Source: Bacillus_BD oryzisoli
GTDB taxonomy: Bacteria > Bacillota > Bacilli > Bacillales > Cytobacillaceae
Reading direction: 5' to 3'
Length of the DNA: 64,000 nt
Assembly: GCF_036670025.1 (NCBI RefSeq)
Contig: NZ_CP137640.1
Span: 6,167,505 to 6,231,504 of the forward strand
A program made the position numbers and the translations under genes. Positions 17,595 to 26,154 of the stretch are shown here, one piece after another. How positions within the stretch are numbered: position 1 is the stretch's first letter; each line of letters begins with the position of its first letter. The notes beneath the pieces are model-generated. The model saw only the letters and a list, made by a program, of their open reading frames with translations. It was not told the DNA's origin and ran no database searches.

Positions 17595-17627
17595 GATTTA
17601 TAAAAGGCAGATGTCCTTTTATAAATC
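17595..17627 (-). promoter_or_regulatory. 13-bp hairpin between the ribosome-binding site and start codon of deoD
   Basis: GATTTATAAAAGG and CCTTTTATAAATC pair perfectly around a seven-base loop. Folding would reduce the distance between AAGGAGGTG and the ATG from 46 to about 13 bases. No other ribosome-binding site is seen before the ATG. Confidence 0.7.
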
Positions 17628-17643
17628 CTGTTCACCTCCTTGT

Positions 17644-18810
17644 TTATAGTTCATGAACCTCTTTCGTAGCTGTTTGTGTCCGTGTTATGGAAAAAACAGC
17701 GCTAATTAACGCGAGAAGGACAAAAATCCCTCCGATGGATGCATTATAGAGAACAGAATACTGATTAATGACCAAACCTCCAATGACAGAACCTCCAGCA
17801 ATCCCTAAATGCATAGCTGAATTATTCAAGCTTTGCTGTATATCAGCAGTCTCTGGAGTTGTTTCAATTAAGTAATTTTGCTGCGCGGGTGTAATGGCCC
17901 AGCTTAACATGCTCCAAACCATCATCACAATGACAAAAAGGATGGTTGAAAAGGTGAACTTTGGCAGGATAAATAGAACAAGGCAAAAGACTGAGACTAT
18001 CACCAATATGCTCTTTTGAGAACCCCATTTGTCTGCCATAAATCCGCCAACCCCGCCGCCAAAAACAGCAGCAATACCAAAGATAAAATAAAAAATGCTT
18101 ACCCATGTTGAATTTAAGTGCAGGGCTGTTTGCAAAAAAGGTGTGAGGTAAGCATATAAAGTTAAATGCCCAGTTAAAAACAGGAGAGACGTCAGTTGTG
18201 CCGATAAAATCTTCGGCTTCTTTAATGTCTCAAATTGCCGTTTTAAAGAAATGACAGGTTTTGGCTCCATTTTTTTAAAAAACAACATAATTCCAATCAT
18301 GGAGACTAGAGAGAGAATAGCAATGAGCAAAAACGGCGAGCGCCAGCCGAAATGTTGTCCAATTACAAGGCCCAACGGTACGCCAATTACTAATGATCCG
18401 CTAACACCCATCATGATAATCCCAATGGCCCTTGCACGGTATTCTTCCTTCACAATAGTTGATGATATGGTTATAGATAAAACAACTAAAAGAGATCCTG
18501 TGGCTGCTGAGATTATCCTTGTAATAAAAAGAATGGAGAAATTTGGACTGAAAAAGGCCAAGAGATTCCCACCAAAAAAGATCAATAAAGACCAGAGAAA
18601 TAACTTTTTCCTTTCAACCTTGGCAGTCAGCGTTAACAATACTGGGGAGGCAAGTGCAAAAACAAGAGAATAAATGGTAATTAGTTCCCCAGCCTTACTA
18701 ACAGACACCCCAAGACCTTCCGAAACAATGTCCAAAATTCCACCAACAATCAACTCTGCCATCCCGACTACAAATGAAACAATTGATAATAGATAAACCT
18801 TATAATTCAA
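17644..18810 (-). CDS. pbuE: PbuE-like MFS exporter for purines/nucleosides
   Basis: A 12-helix major facilitator protein. I chose TTG 18810, because GGGAAGGGTGGG lies just upstream and the protein then begins MNYKVYLL, like B. subtilis PbuE (MNFKVFLL). Further matches to PbuE as I recall it are VELIVGGIL, LTAKVERK, FFSPNFSIL and EEYRARAIGIIMMG. PbuE pumps out hypoxanthine, adenine and related compounds. It lies upstream of deoD, the enzyme that makes these bases, and has the shared palindrome at its promoter. No purine riboswitch fold was seen in its short leader. The exact substrate is inferred. Confidence 0.75.
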   Translation of the reverse strand: MNYKVYLLSIVSFVVGMAELIVGGILDIVSEGLGVSVSKAGELITIYSLVFALASPVLLTLTAKVERKKLFLWSLLIFFGGNLLAFFSPNFSILFITRIISAATGSLLVVLSITISSTIVKEEYRARAIGIIMMGVSGSLVIGVPLGLVIGQHFGWRSPFLLIAILSLVSMIGIMLFFKKMEPKPVISLKRQFETLKKPKILSAQLTSLLFLTGHLTLYAYLTPFLQTALHLNSTWVSIFYFIFGIAAVFGGGVGGFMADKWGSQKSILVIVSVFCLVLFILPKFTFSTILFVIVMMVWSMLSWAITPAQQNYLIETTPETADIQQSLNNSAMHLGIAGGSVIGGLVINQYSVLYNASIGGIFVLLALISAVFSITRTQTATKEVHEL

Positions 18811-18836
18811 GCAACCCACCCTTCCCATTAAATATA

Positions 18837-18878
18837 GTTACTACCAACATAGTAACCTCTTATACTTATTAATTGCAA
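18837..18878 (-). promoter_or_regulatory. pbuE-deoD promoter with the same palindromic operator as pdp
   Basis: GTTACTA-CCAACA-TAGTAAC (18837-18856) is a perfect palindrome. It covers a -10 TACTAT (18849-18854, minus strand), with a -35 TTGCAA at 18873-18878. The core TTACTA-N6-TAGTAA is identical in layout to that upstream of pdp at 15849-15866. Confidence 0.7.
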
Positions 18879-18885
18879 GCTAAAA

Positions 18886-18916
18886 AAAATTACCCCTATT
18901 AACACAGGGATAATTT
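18886..18916 (-). terminator. terminator of the metallo-hydrolase gene
   Basis: On the minus strand AAATTATCCCTG pairs with AGGGGTAATTT and is followed by eight T. It lies just before the pbuE promoter and insulates it. Confidence 0.75.
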
Positions 18917-19763
18917 AATAGCCATTTACAAAGTCGGCAATCGTTTCTTTTTCGTCTTCTGTAAGTTCTCTTTTTACGTACTTTTCATATTCCTTAAGTA
19001 TTTTCTGTTCATCACCATCGCAAATATCTGTATATTTCGCAATCGTTCTAAGTTTGAGTGCTTCCTGATTAAATTCCTCTTTTGAAATCGGCTTTTGATG
19101 CGAAGGTATATATGTATCTGCATCAAATGATTCTAATGCATCCAATAGCCGTAATGTTTCCTTGATTGTATAGTTTTCCTTTTCAGAAAAAATATCAGGG
19201 TAAATGCAGTCACCAAGAAAAAGAATCTTTTCTTCTACGATATACACAATTACTGAATCTGCAGCGTGATCCCCTCCAACATGTTGTAAAATGCAGGTTA
19301 CCCCGCCAAGGTCAATTTCCACTCGTTTTTCAAAAGTTAAATCTGGCAAAACAATCGTGATATCTCGATGATTCTTGAATTCCTCCTTAATGGCATTCGA
19401 ACAAAATTCAATTTCTGATCCTTCTTTCACTCGTGCATCTAATGCCTCATCTGACCAAGAAAGCGGGATTAGCTTCTCTATTTCCTTTTTTGTTTCTTTG
19501 GAAGCAATAGAAACGGTATCAGGTAATGCTGAAAGACCAAAGATATGATCCCAATGCCAATGAGTAAGAACAACCATATCAGGATTGGGGACCTCCCTTT
19601 TTAAAAGTTCTTTCAGAAAGTAATTTGCATGGTCTTCCGAATTGCCAGCATCAATCATTAATGTCTTGGTATTGCCCACCACCATCCCTAGAATGGGCCG
19701 GTCGGTAACCGATATTGGAGTGATATACCAAAAACTTTTACCAATTTTGTTAATCAAGTGCAT
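18915..19763 (-). CDS. MBL-fold metallo-hydrolase
   Basis: A 282-residue metallo-beta-lactamase-fold protein with the metal motif THWHWDH (H68, H70, D72, H73), a further histidine at GGDHAADS and the aspartate in LFLGDCIYPD. These proteins are hydrolases of varied substrates and this one cannot be assigned. A C-terminal helical part (after residue 225) is rich in Glu and Lys. It is a single gene, upstream of the pbuE operon with its own terminator. Confidence 0.88.
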   Translation of the reverse strand: MHLINKIGKSFWYITPISVTDRPILGMVVGNTKTLMIDAGNSEDHANYFLKELLKREVPNPDMVVLTHWHWDHIFGLSALPDTVSIASKETKKEIEKLIPLSWSDEALDARVKEGSEIEFCSNAIKEEFKNHRDITIVLPDLTFEKRVEIDLGGVTCILQHVGGDHAADSVIVYIVEEKILFLGDCIYPDIFSEKENYTIKETLRLLDALESFDADTYIPSHQKPISKEEFNQEALKLRTIAKYTDICDGDEQKILKEYEKYVKRELTEDEKETIADFVNGY

Positions 19764-19904
19764 AAAGGACTGCCTCCTTTCACTAATAATATTTTAAGTC
19801 GAATAGCGATTGTTTACACAAAAAGTAAATATATTTAAGTTAAATACATATATTTACAGAAGCAGCCATCGGTATAACGAAAAAATCCAAATGGGGTTGA
19901 TTAC

Positions 19905-20357
19905 TTGGGCCATTTCAAACCAGAAAAACTATTTGTGGAATATATGGTCGGTGTTACTGCTACAGAACCTATTATTCCAAGGCGTTACACACTAACTCAC
20001 TCTGATTTAACCGGAGATTTATTTTTAACAATTGGGAGTCATTATGCCTGGGATAAAATCAATCCTACGAGAGACGAGGTATTAGGCGGATGGAAAATAA
20101 AGGAAATCCCCTTATATTATTGTGTGTATTTACATATAGACCAAGGGCAATATCACCAAACTGCAGCAGCAAAACGCAATGAAATATTTAGACGTGAATT
20201 ACCGCTTGCATTAACTGCTATAAAATACGCCGATAAGCTTCTTTTTAATACATTTCCTCATTTGGCTCAAGCCCCCATTATTGTTAACTTTATGTCGGCC
20301 TTTCCTCAGTTTGCAAGGCAGGAATCTTGGGGGACCTTTCAAAGTATTTTCACCTAA
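19905..20357 (+). CDS. staygreen-family protein
   Basis: A 150-residue protein starting at TTG 19905. The N-terminal half FKPEKLFVEYMVGVTATEPIIPRRYTLTHSD, GDLFLTIG, then WDKINPTRDEVLG is the signature of the staygreen family. The plant members remove magnesium from chlorophyll. Bacilli have no chlorophyll, so the natural substrate here is unknown. It is alone, divergent from the MBL gene. An att-like sequence lies 40 bases after its end. Confidence 0.85.
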   Translation: MGHFKPEKLFVEYMVGVTATEPIIPRRYTLTHSDLTGDLFLTIGSHYAWDKINPTRDEVLGGWKIKEIPLYYCVYLHIDQGQYHQTAAAKRNEIFRRELPLALTAIKYADKLLFNTFPHLAQAPIIVNFMSAFPQFARQESWGTFQSIFT

Positions 20358-20396
20358 ATAGTATCCCGTTCAAGTTCATTCACATACGGTGGAGCC

Positions 20397-20416
20397 CTTA
20401 TGTATACGGTTCACCG
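20397..20416. other. att-like copy of the rlmH 3' end (copy D)
   Basis: CTTATGTATACGGTTCACCG matches the reverse complement of the rlmH end (CTTATGGTACGGTTCACCG at 32136) apart from the bases after CTTATG. It is also framed by TACGGTG (20384) and CACCGTA, a perfect inverted pair. Confidence 0.55.
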
Positions 20417-20431
20417 TAACAAAACAAAAAA

Positions 20432-20460
20432 TTTACCCCAAATAAATATTTATTTGGGGC
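20432..20460 (-). terminator. terminator of the DedA-family gene
   Basis: GCCCCAAATAA/TTATTTGGGG on the minus strand, followed by TAAATTTTTTTG. Confidence 0.85.
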
Positions 20461-20486
20461 TAATAGTTTTATTAAAATTTGGAGAA

Positions 20487-21131
20487 TCATGCTTTCTTCA
20501 ATTGCCCCTGAATCATACCGATAATGGCTGGCAGCACGGAAATGAAGATAATCGCTAAGAGAACCGTTGAAAAGTTGTCTTTGACAATTGGAATATTGCC
20601 AAAAAAATAACCTAAAATCGTACAGATGCCTACCCAAAATGCTGCACCAACCACATTATAAATCAAGAAATAACGGTAATTCATTCGGCTTGCCCCTGCA
20701 ATAAAAGGAACGAACGTGCGAATAAATGGCATAAAACGGGCGATTAAAATTGTTTTCCCTCCATGCTTATTAAAGAAAGCCTCAGCTTTCATCATTTTAT
20801 CTTGGTTAATCACTCTCCCCATAAAACTTCCATGTGAGATGGTAGTCCCAACTTTCCTACCGATATGATAATTTACAGTATCGCCGAATACCGCTGCCAA
20901 AAGAAAGATAATGAATAGAAAAACAATGTTAAATGCCCCCATCGCTGCAAGAGCACCACTAGCAAACAGTAAAGAATCACCCGGTAAGAAAGGAAAAATC
21001 ACAAGTCCCGTTTCCACAAATACAATTAAAAATACGATTCCATACGACCACCCACCAAAGTTTTTGATGATTTCAACTAGATGTTCATCAATATGTAGGA
21101 TGAAATCAATGATAGTTTGAATTATTGTCAA
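20487..21131 (-). CDS. DedA/SNARE-associated family membrane protein
   Basis: A 214-residue membrane protein with FVETGLVIFPFLPGDSLLF, GDTVNYHIGRKVG and ARFMPFIRTFVPFIAGASRMNY, the conserved acidic and arginine-containing segments of DedA proteins. DedA relatives include transporters that recycle undecaprenyl phosphate or other lipids across the membrane and affect resistance to cationic peptides. It stands next to a divergent mprF-like gene, which fits a membrane-lipid theme. Confidence 0.92.
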   Translation of the reverse strand: MTIIQTIIDFILHIDEHLVEIIKNFGGWSYGIVFLIVFVETGLVIFPFLPGDSLLFASGALAAMGAFNIVFLFIIFLLAAVFGDTVNYHIGRKVGTTISHGSFMGRVINQDKMMKAEAFFNKHGGKTILIARFMPFIRTFVPFIAGASRMNYRYFLIYNVVGAAFWVGICTILGYFFGNIPIVKDNFSTVLLAIIFISVLPAIIGMIQGQLKKA

Positions 21132-21383
21132 GGTTTTACCCCTCTTTCATAGTTTTCTTATTAGCGAATCCGTTGAGTAATATAGTAATCCTCTCCATAC
21201 TATTATAAAATTCAGGGAATCTTGGGACACTCTGAATATGTAGATAATTATAAAACAACTGTTTCGATATTACTTTGTATTGACAAAAAAAAAATTGAAA
21301 AGTACGATTCATTTAAACATGCTTTAGGAGTTTTAATCAAAATTATCTAAATAATCAAAACGATAACAGGAAGGATATCCAAA

Positions 21384-23930
21384 TTGAGTAAACCTTATTT
21401 AAAAGAAAAAACAGTTCAATTTTTGAAAATCATTTTTCCTCTAATATTATTAGTTCTTGCAACAATTGAAATAAATAAATTTGCAATGGACCTCAACATT
21501 CAATTGCTCCAACATGAAATCCGTCAAATACCGATAGCAACATTAGTCTTTGTCCTACTAATTACCATTGGATCCATTTTTCCAATGTTTTTTTATGATG
21601 CAGTTATCATAAAAATATTGGGAATTAAGATACCAAAAAGGCAATTTATTAAGCAAGCACTAATCGTCAATTCCTTTTCAAATTTGATTGGTTTCGGTGG
21701 CATTATCGGAGTAATGCTTAGAACGTATTTCTATCAAAAAGATGAGTTTGGGAAAGGGCATTTATTAAGAACCATTGCTGTTGTTTCTTTATTTCTCCTT
21801 ACGGGTATTTCCTTACTTTCCTGGATTACCATAGTAGGATATAGAAATATTCCCCTGTTAGTACATACTAAATGGCTTTATTTGACTGTTATTGGCGTTG
21901 CATTGTACCTCCCTACTTTGATGATCATTACTTTATGGAGAGACAAAAAGAATCCTGATCCATCTATCACAATAAAAGTCAAATTTTTGCTTATTTTCGT
22001 TTCTGTCCTGGAATGGTCAGCTGTTTTATTCGTTTTTTGGCTTTTAAAATCTGTTTTGAGTATCTCAATTCCTTTTGGAGATTTATTTGCTATTTTTACC
22101 GTTGCTGCATGTGCTGGAATTGTAAGCTTAATCCCAGGAGGCCTAGGATCCTTTGACCTCGTTTTTATATGGGGAGTAGATTATTTAGGTATTCAGGATG
22201 AGAAAGTGGTTGTGCTTCTTCTGCTATATCGCATAGGCTATTTCATTATTCCATTTCTTGTAGGAGCTTTCCTTTTTATTAAAGCCTATTGGGAAAAGTG
22301 GAATAACACTTGGGGTAATTTGCCAAATGTATTTGTACAACATATCAGCCATTGGATGTTGACCATTTTGATATTTATTTCCGGGTTAATTTTGCTTCTT
22401 TCTGCCGCTTTGCCAGGTATTATTGAAAGGTTAAAAATTGCTGAAGACATTTTTTCTCTCACTATAATGAGTTTATCTCATCAACTTTCCGTTGCAACTG
22501 GCTTTACTCTTCTTGGATTATCAAGGGGCATTCAATACAAAGTAAAACGAGCTTATTATCTCACAATTGTAGCCCTATCCTTTGCTGCTTTATTTTCTCT
22601 TTCCAAAGGATTTGACTATGAAGAAGCCATCTTTTTACTCGTAGTCGCTTTGTTGCTTCGATTATCCAAAGCTCGATTCTATCGTGAAGGCTATGTATTG
22701 ACTTGGGGGAAGATGATCTTTGATATTTTCATCATTCTCATCATTACACTTATGTATCTATTGATTGGGTATTTTAATTTGCCTACATCGAAATTCAGTA
22801 TTCCAACAAAGTTTTTGCCATATATCATTACTGATTACCATGACTTGTTTTATAGTGCTTTCATCGGGCTGATAATAGCCATCTTTATTTATTGCATTGG
22901 TAATTTTGTAGGAAAATCTCAAAAATGGCCAATGGATACATCAAAAAATCAGGAGGGAAAAATTTACGAACACATCAATAAATATAAAGGAAATGTACTA
23001 ACACATTTAATCTTTTTGCATGATAAGTATGTTTTCTGGAATAGCAAAGACAATGTTTTATTTCCATTTCAAAAATATGCGGACAAAATTGTGGTGCTTG
23101 GCGACCTTACTGGGGAGAAATCAGAGTTTCCACATGCTATTGAGGAATTCCTAACCATTTCTGATTTATATGGATATACGCCTATTTTTTATGAGAGTAG
23201 TAATGACATGCTTCCAATTCTTCACGAAAATGGTTTCGACTTTTTTAAACTTGGGGAGGAGGCATTTGTCGATTTAGAGAATTTCTCTCTCTCTGGTAAA
23301 AAGATGAAGGTAATGAGGGCCAACAAGAATAAATTTGAGCGGGAAAATTTTATTTTTGAAATCATTAAACCTCCATTAGGTGATGATTTACTTCAAAAGC
23401 TTAAAACAGTATCAAATGAGTGGCTTGCAGGTAGAAGGGAAAAGGGATTTTCACTCGGCTTTTTCGATGAGGCTTATCTTAATAGATCTGAAATAGCCAT
23501 TTTGAAAAACATAAATGAGGATATTATTGGCTTTGCCAGTCTAATGCCTGTTTATGATAATAATCAAACAATTTCCGTGGACTTAATGCGCTTCATACCT
23601 AGTTCTCCCTCAGGAACAATGGACTTTATATTTCTTTCGTTATTTGAATGGGCTAAAGAAAAGGGATATAACCAATTTAATTTAGGAATGGCCCCACTTT
23701 CCAATGTTGGGCTGTCCAAATATTCATTTTTTAGTGAAAAGGTAGCTGCCCAAATTTATTTACATGGACAGGTTTTCTATCACTTTCAAGGCTTAAGAAA
23801 ATTCAAGGAAAAATATAATGTTACATGGATACCCAAATACCTTGCCTACAGGAAGAAGTCCTCATTGCCCATCACAATGGCACAAGTAACTATTTTGATT
23901 GGAAAAGGAAAAAAGATTAAGAAAAATTAA
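21384..23930 (+). CDS. mprF: MprF-like lysylphosphatidylglycerol synthase/flippase
   Basis: An 848-residue two-part membrane enzyme starting at TTG 21384 behind AGGAAGG. Residues 1-510 hold about a dozen transmembrane helices: the flippase, with GGIIGVMLRTYFY and SLIPGGLGSFDLVFIWG. The C-terminal 300 residues are the soluble DUF2156 aminoacyl transferase, with GRREKGFSLGFFDEAYL, FASLMPVYDNNQTISVDLMR and FNLGMAPLSNVG. It transfers an amino acid, usually lysine, from tRNA to phosphatidylglycerol and flips the product outward, lowering the surface's negative charge. Full length, with both halves intact. Confidence 0.93.
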   Translation: MSKPYLKEKTVQFLKIIFPLILLVLATIEINKFAMDLNIQLLQHEIRQIPIATLVFVLLITIGSIFPMFFYDAVIIKILGIKIPKRQFIKQALIVNSFSNLIGFGGIIGVMLRTYFYQKDEFGKGHLLRTIAVVSLFLLTGISLLSWITIVGYRNIPLLVHTKWLYLTVIGVALYLPTLMIITLWRDKKNPDPSITIKVKFLLIFVSVLEWSAVLFVFWLLKSVLSISIPFGDLFAIFTVAACAGIVSLIPGGLGSFDLVFIWGVDYLGIQDEKVVVLLLLYRIGYFIIPFLVGAFLFIKAYWEKWNNTWGNLPNVFVQHISHWMLTILIFISGLILLLSAALPGIIERLKIAEDIFSLTIMSLSHQLSVATGFTLLGLSRGIQYKVKRAYYLTIVALSFAALFSLSKGFDYEEAIFLLVVALLLRLSKARFYREGYVLTWGKMIFDIFIILIITLMYLLIGYFNLPTSKFSIPTKFLPYIITDYHDLFYSAFIGLIIAIFIYCIGNFVGKSQKWPMDTSKNQEGKIYEHINKYKGNVLTHLIFLHDKYVFWNSKDNVLFPFQKYADKIVVLGDLTGEKSEFPHAIEEFLTISDLYGYTPIFYESSNDMLPILHENGFDFFKLGEEAFVDLENFSLSGKKMKVMRANKNKFERENFIFEIIKPPLGDDLLQKLKTVSNEWLAGRREKGFSLGFFDEAYLNRSEIAILKNINEDIIGFASLMPVYDNNQTISVDLMRFIPSSPSGTMDFIFLSLFEWAKEKGYNQFNLGMAPLSNVGLSKYSFFSEKVAAQIYLHGQVFYHFQGLRKFKEKYNVTWIPKYLAYRKKSSLPITMAQVTILIGKGKKIKKN

Positions 23931-23979
23931 GACAATGCACCTCTAATCATTCAGAAATGGAACAACAAACAAACTATTA

Positions 23980-24019
23980 AGCCCAAAATACCGTATTTTC
24001 AATAATGGTATTTTGGCTT
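23980..24019. terminator. hairpin between the converging mprF and WYL genes
   Basis: AAGCCCAAAATACC pairs with GGTATTTTGGCTT with one bulge. There is no long T-run, so termination strength is uncertain. Confidence 0.5.
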
Positions 24020-24030
24020 AATATGCCCAC

Positions 24031-24990
24031 TTATGGACAAAATAAGGATAATCTCTCTTGTATACCTTCTAAGACTTTTTCAGGTAGTTCTATTACCTTA
24101 ATATCCCCACCTAGAAAAAGAATCCAATTTGTTATTTCAGTCAATTCCTCGGGATTATTAACATCGATAAAGGACTTTAGAATGGCTGTAGTTTGGTAAG
24201 GATTCGTATAGGAAATGGAAGCTTTAAAAGGATGATATTTTTTAAACTGGGCAATCGCCTTTGGACCCAGTTCAAGAACAAGGTTAATTACTCCTTCCTC
24301 CCTTAGTCTTTCAAATATTTCCTTCTCGCTAATTCCTTTTTTTCCATGATATGGTTTGACTTCGATGAGAATAGAGACTGGAAAAGCTCTCCTCCTTTCC
24401 TCGTTTAAGTCAAAGCCTTCGATCAGCCAAACGCCTTTTTCATGATAAAGATGCAAGAGATAAATTGGATACGATTTTGTTATCCTCTCCTCCTTGATAG
24501 TAATTAATAAATAGCTATCCAAAAGAAGGATTTGGATAAGTTTTTCTAACATAGGATCGGGTAAGTCCGACAAATCTAGTAGGTCGGGATTATAGGGGTT
24601 GGTCCCTTCAAAAAGCAAGATTCGATTTAAAAGAACAAGGTCATCTTGCTGGTTCTCTGAAATGAGACCTAGTAATTTTTCAGCTAAAGACTGACGACTC
24701 TTTAGATAAGGGAGTTGTTGATTTCTTGTGGCCATAAAGGCAATAAAAAGAGCTTTAATCTCATTATCGGTAAAGCGAACAGAGGGAAGAACAGAGTTGT
24801 TCATAACAATATACCCCCCATCTCTTCCAACTTCAGCAACAAGCGGCATCCCCATGGCTTCAATCTCTCTGATATCTCTGATAGCAGTCGAACGGGAGAT
24901 ATTAAATTCTTGCATGATTTCAGAAATTGTAAAGTGGGCGCGGTTGTTGATATACCGCATAATAGTATTAATCCGTTCAACTTTTTTCAT
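24031..24990 (-). CDS. WYL-domain transcriptional regulator (YafY-like)
   Basis: A 319-residue protein. The N-terminal DeoR-type helix-turn-helix (RINTIMRYINNRAHFTISEIMQEFNISRSTAIRDIREIEAMGMPL) is followed by GRDGGYIV, then a WYL ligand-sensing region (YPIYLLHLYHEKGVWLIEGFDLNEERRRAFPV) and a C-terminal extension. It is divergent from the GyrI-like gene 110 bases away, which it probably controls. The ligand is unknown. Confidence 0.9.
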   Translation of the reverse strand: MKKVERINTIMRYINNRAHFTISEIMQEFNISRSTAIRDIREIEAMGMPLVAEVGRDGGYIVMNNSVLPSVRFTDNEIKALFIAFMATRNQQLPYLKSRQSLAEKLLGLISENQQDDLVLLNRILLFEGTNPYNPDLLDLSDLPDPMLEKLIQILLLDSYLLITIKEERITKSYPIYLLHLYHEKGVWLIEGFDLNEERRRAFPVSILIEVKPYHGKKGISEKEIFERLREEGVINLVLELGPKAIAQFKKYHPFKASISYTNPYQTTAILKSFIDVNNPEELTEITNWILFLGGDIKVIELPEKVLEGIQERLSLFCP

Positions 24991-25106
24991 TGGTGCCCCC
25001 TAAACAGTGTCATATTTTGAAACGATTTAAGGCTATTATAAACTCATCAAATGAAAAAACAATCATTTGATTTTATTTAAATTAAAAAAGAAAGAAGGTT
25101 TTGCAT

Positions 25107-25586
25107 ATGGCAAATTACAACATAGAAGAGAAAGACAGCTTTATCGTTTTAGGTATTGGAATCGAGCTAAAGAGCGATTACACAGACTATGCAGGCATAA
25201 ATAAGGAAAAGGCGGACTTTTGGCGTGCTGTCAAACAAGATGGAAGGCTTGATACATTAAAGGCTATTGCCACAAACGACTATATTTTTGCCGTGAACGA
25301 AGCAGTGAATAACAAGATGATGCATTATGCTGGCGTAATGACAGGAGCATCGATCCCAGAGGAATCTAGAGTTATCCAATTTCCTAAAGGGGAATACTTA
25401 GTTGTTAAAGGGAAAGAAAAGACGTCTGATGAGTTGAATATCAAGCTTACTAGCATAGCCTTTGGCCAAGCTTTACCAGAAGCAAAAAACTTTGCGTATG
25501 TTGGCGGGCCAAATGCAACGGTTGAGATGGTGCAGCAAAACGGCTTAGTATATGGTGAAATGTGGATTCCAGTTGTTAGGAAATAA
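25107..25586 (+). CDS. GyrI-like/effector-binding domain protein
   Basis: A 159-residue protein; ATG 25107 has AAGAAGG eight bases upstream, and an in-frame TTG at 25101 is less likely. The pattern FIVLGIGIEL...YAGINKEKADFWRAV, YAGVMTGASIPEESRVIQFPKGEYLVVKG and a C-terminal YGEMWIPVVRK fits the GyrI/AraC effector-binding fold, a small-molecule-binding domain. It is divergent from a WYL regulator and 12 bases before the next gene. Confidence 0.75.
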   Translation: MANYNIEEKDSFIVLGIGIELKSDYTDYAGINKEKADFWRAVKQDGRLDTLKAIATNDYIFAVNEAVNNKMMHYAGVMTGASIPEESRVIQFPKGEYLVVKGKEKTSDELNIKLTSIAFGQALPEAKNFAYVGGPNATVEMVQQNGLVYGEMWIPVVRK

Positions 25587-25598
25587 AGGAGGAAGGAA

Positions 25599-26063
25599 AT
25601 GTCCTATATCGTTGATTTTATAAATGTGTCTACCATTGGTTTAGAGTCTTCACCTGTAGCAGAAGCGCTCGCTGGTTTACGTGCTAATGAAGCCCGTTAC
25701 CATATGAACAAATATAAGCATGAATTTACGGTTGTCCCGGCTAGCGAAAGCAGGGAGACCCTTGATTATGTGAACCGAATTTTAAAGGAAGAACGTGATA
25801 TTGAATTTGTGGCGAAGCCTTTAGAAACATCGCATTTTCAAGTGGAAAATATTAAAATGGCCTATGTCTTTTATGAGGATGGGCTTGAGGTCAACGTCAT
25901 GTATACGGTTGATGACCCTAAGAAGCGGGCTGTTGGTTTTAAGCTTTCTGAGGAGATGGAGGTACCAAAGGAATTAGAAGGGAAGTTCAAGTTTGCCAGG
26001 CAGAAGTCTAAACTAGCTGGAACCATTCGGGGCTCATTTTTTGTTATTAAAGGAGAATATTAG
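25599..26063 (+). CDS. hypothetical protein in an operon with the GyrI-like gene
   Basis: A 154-residue soluble protein that I do not recognise. AAGGAGGAAGG precedes ATG 25599. The sequence is mixed alpha/beta with a basic C-terminus (KFKFARQKSKLAGTIRGSFFVIKGEY) and no membrane helix or clear motif. It is probably co-transcribed and co-regulated by the WYL protein. A strong terminator follows. Confidence 0.75.
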   Translation: MSYIVDFINVSTIGLESSPVAEALAGLRANEARYHMNKYKHEFTVVPASESRETLDYVNRILKEERDIEFVAKPLETSHFQVENIKMAYVFYEDGLEVNVMYTVDDPKKRAVGFKLSEEMEVPKELEGKFKFARQKSKLAGTIRGSFFVIKGEY

Positions 26064-26071
26064 AAGCCCGT

Positions 26072-26117
26072 AAAACAAACAGCACCTTTCCATCATATAG
26101 AAGGTGCTGTTTGTTCG
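26072..26117 (+). terminator. terminator after the GyrI-like operon
   Basis: AACAAACAGCACCTT pairs with AAGGTGCTGTTTGTT around a ten-base loop. The T-run is short. Confidence 0.75.
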
Positions 26118-26154
26118 TAAAAACCTCATTTATAATAAAGCTCTCCGTATTGGA

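Noticed and set aside
24021..24040. CACTTATGGACAAA near the end of the WYL gene as another att copy
   Set aside because: Only CTTATGG-AC matches; the GGTTCACCG half is missing and the match is within coding sequence.
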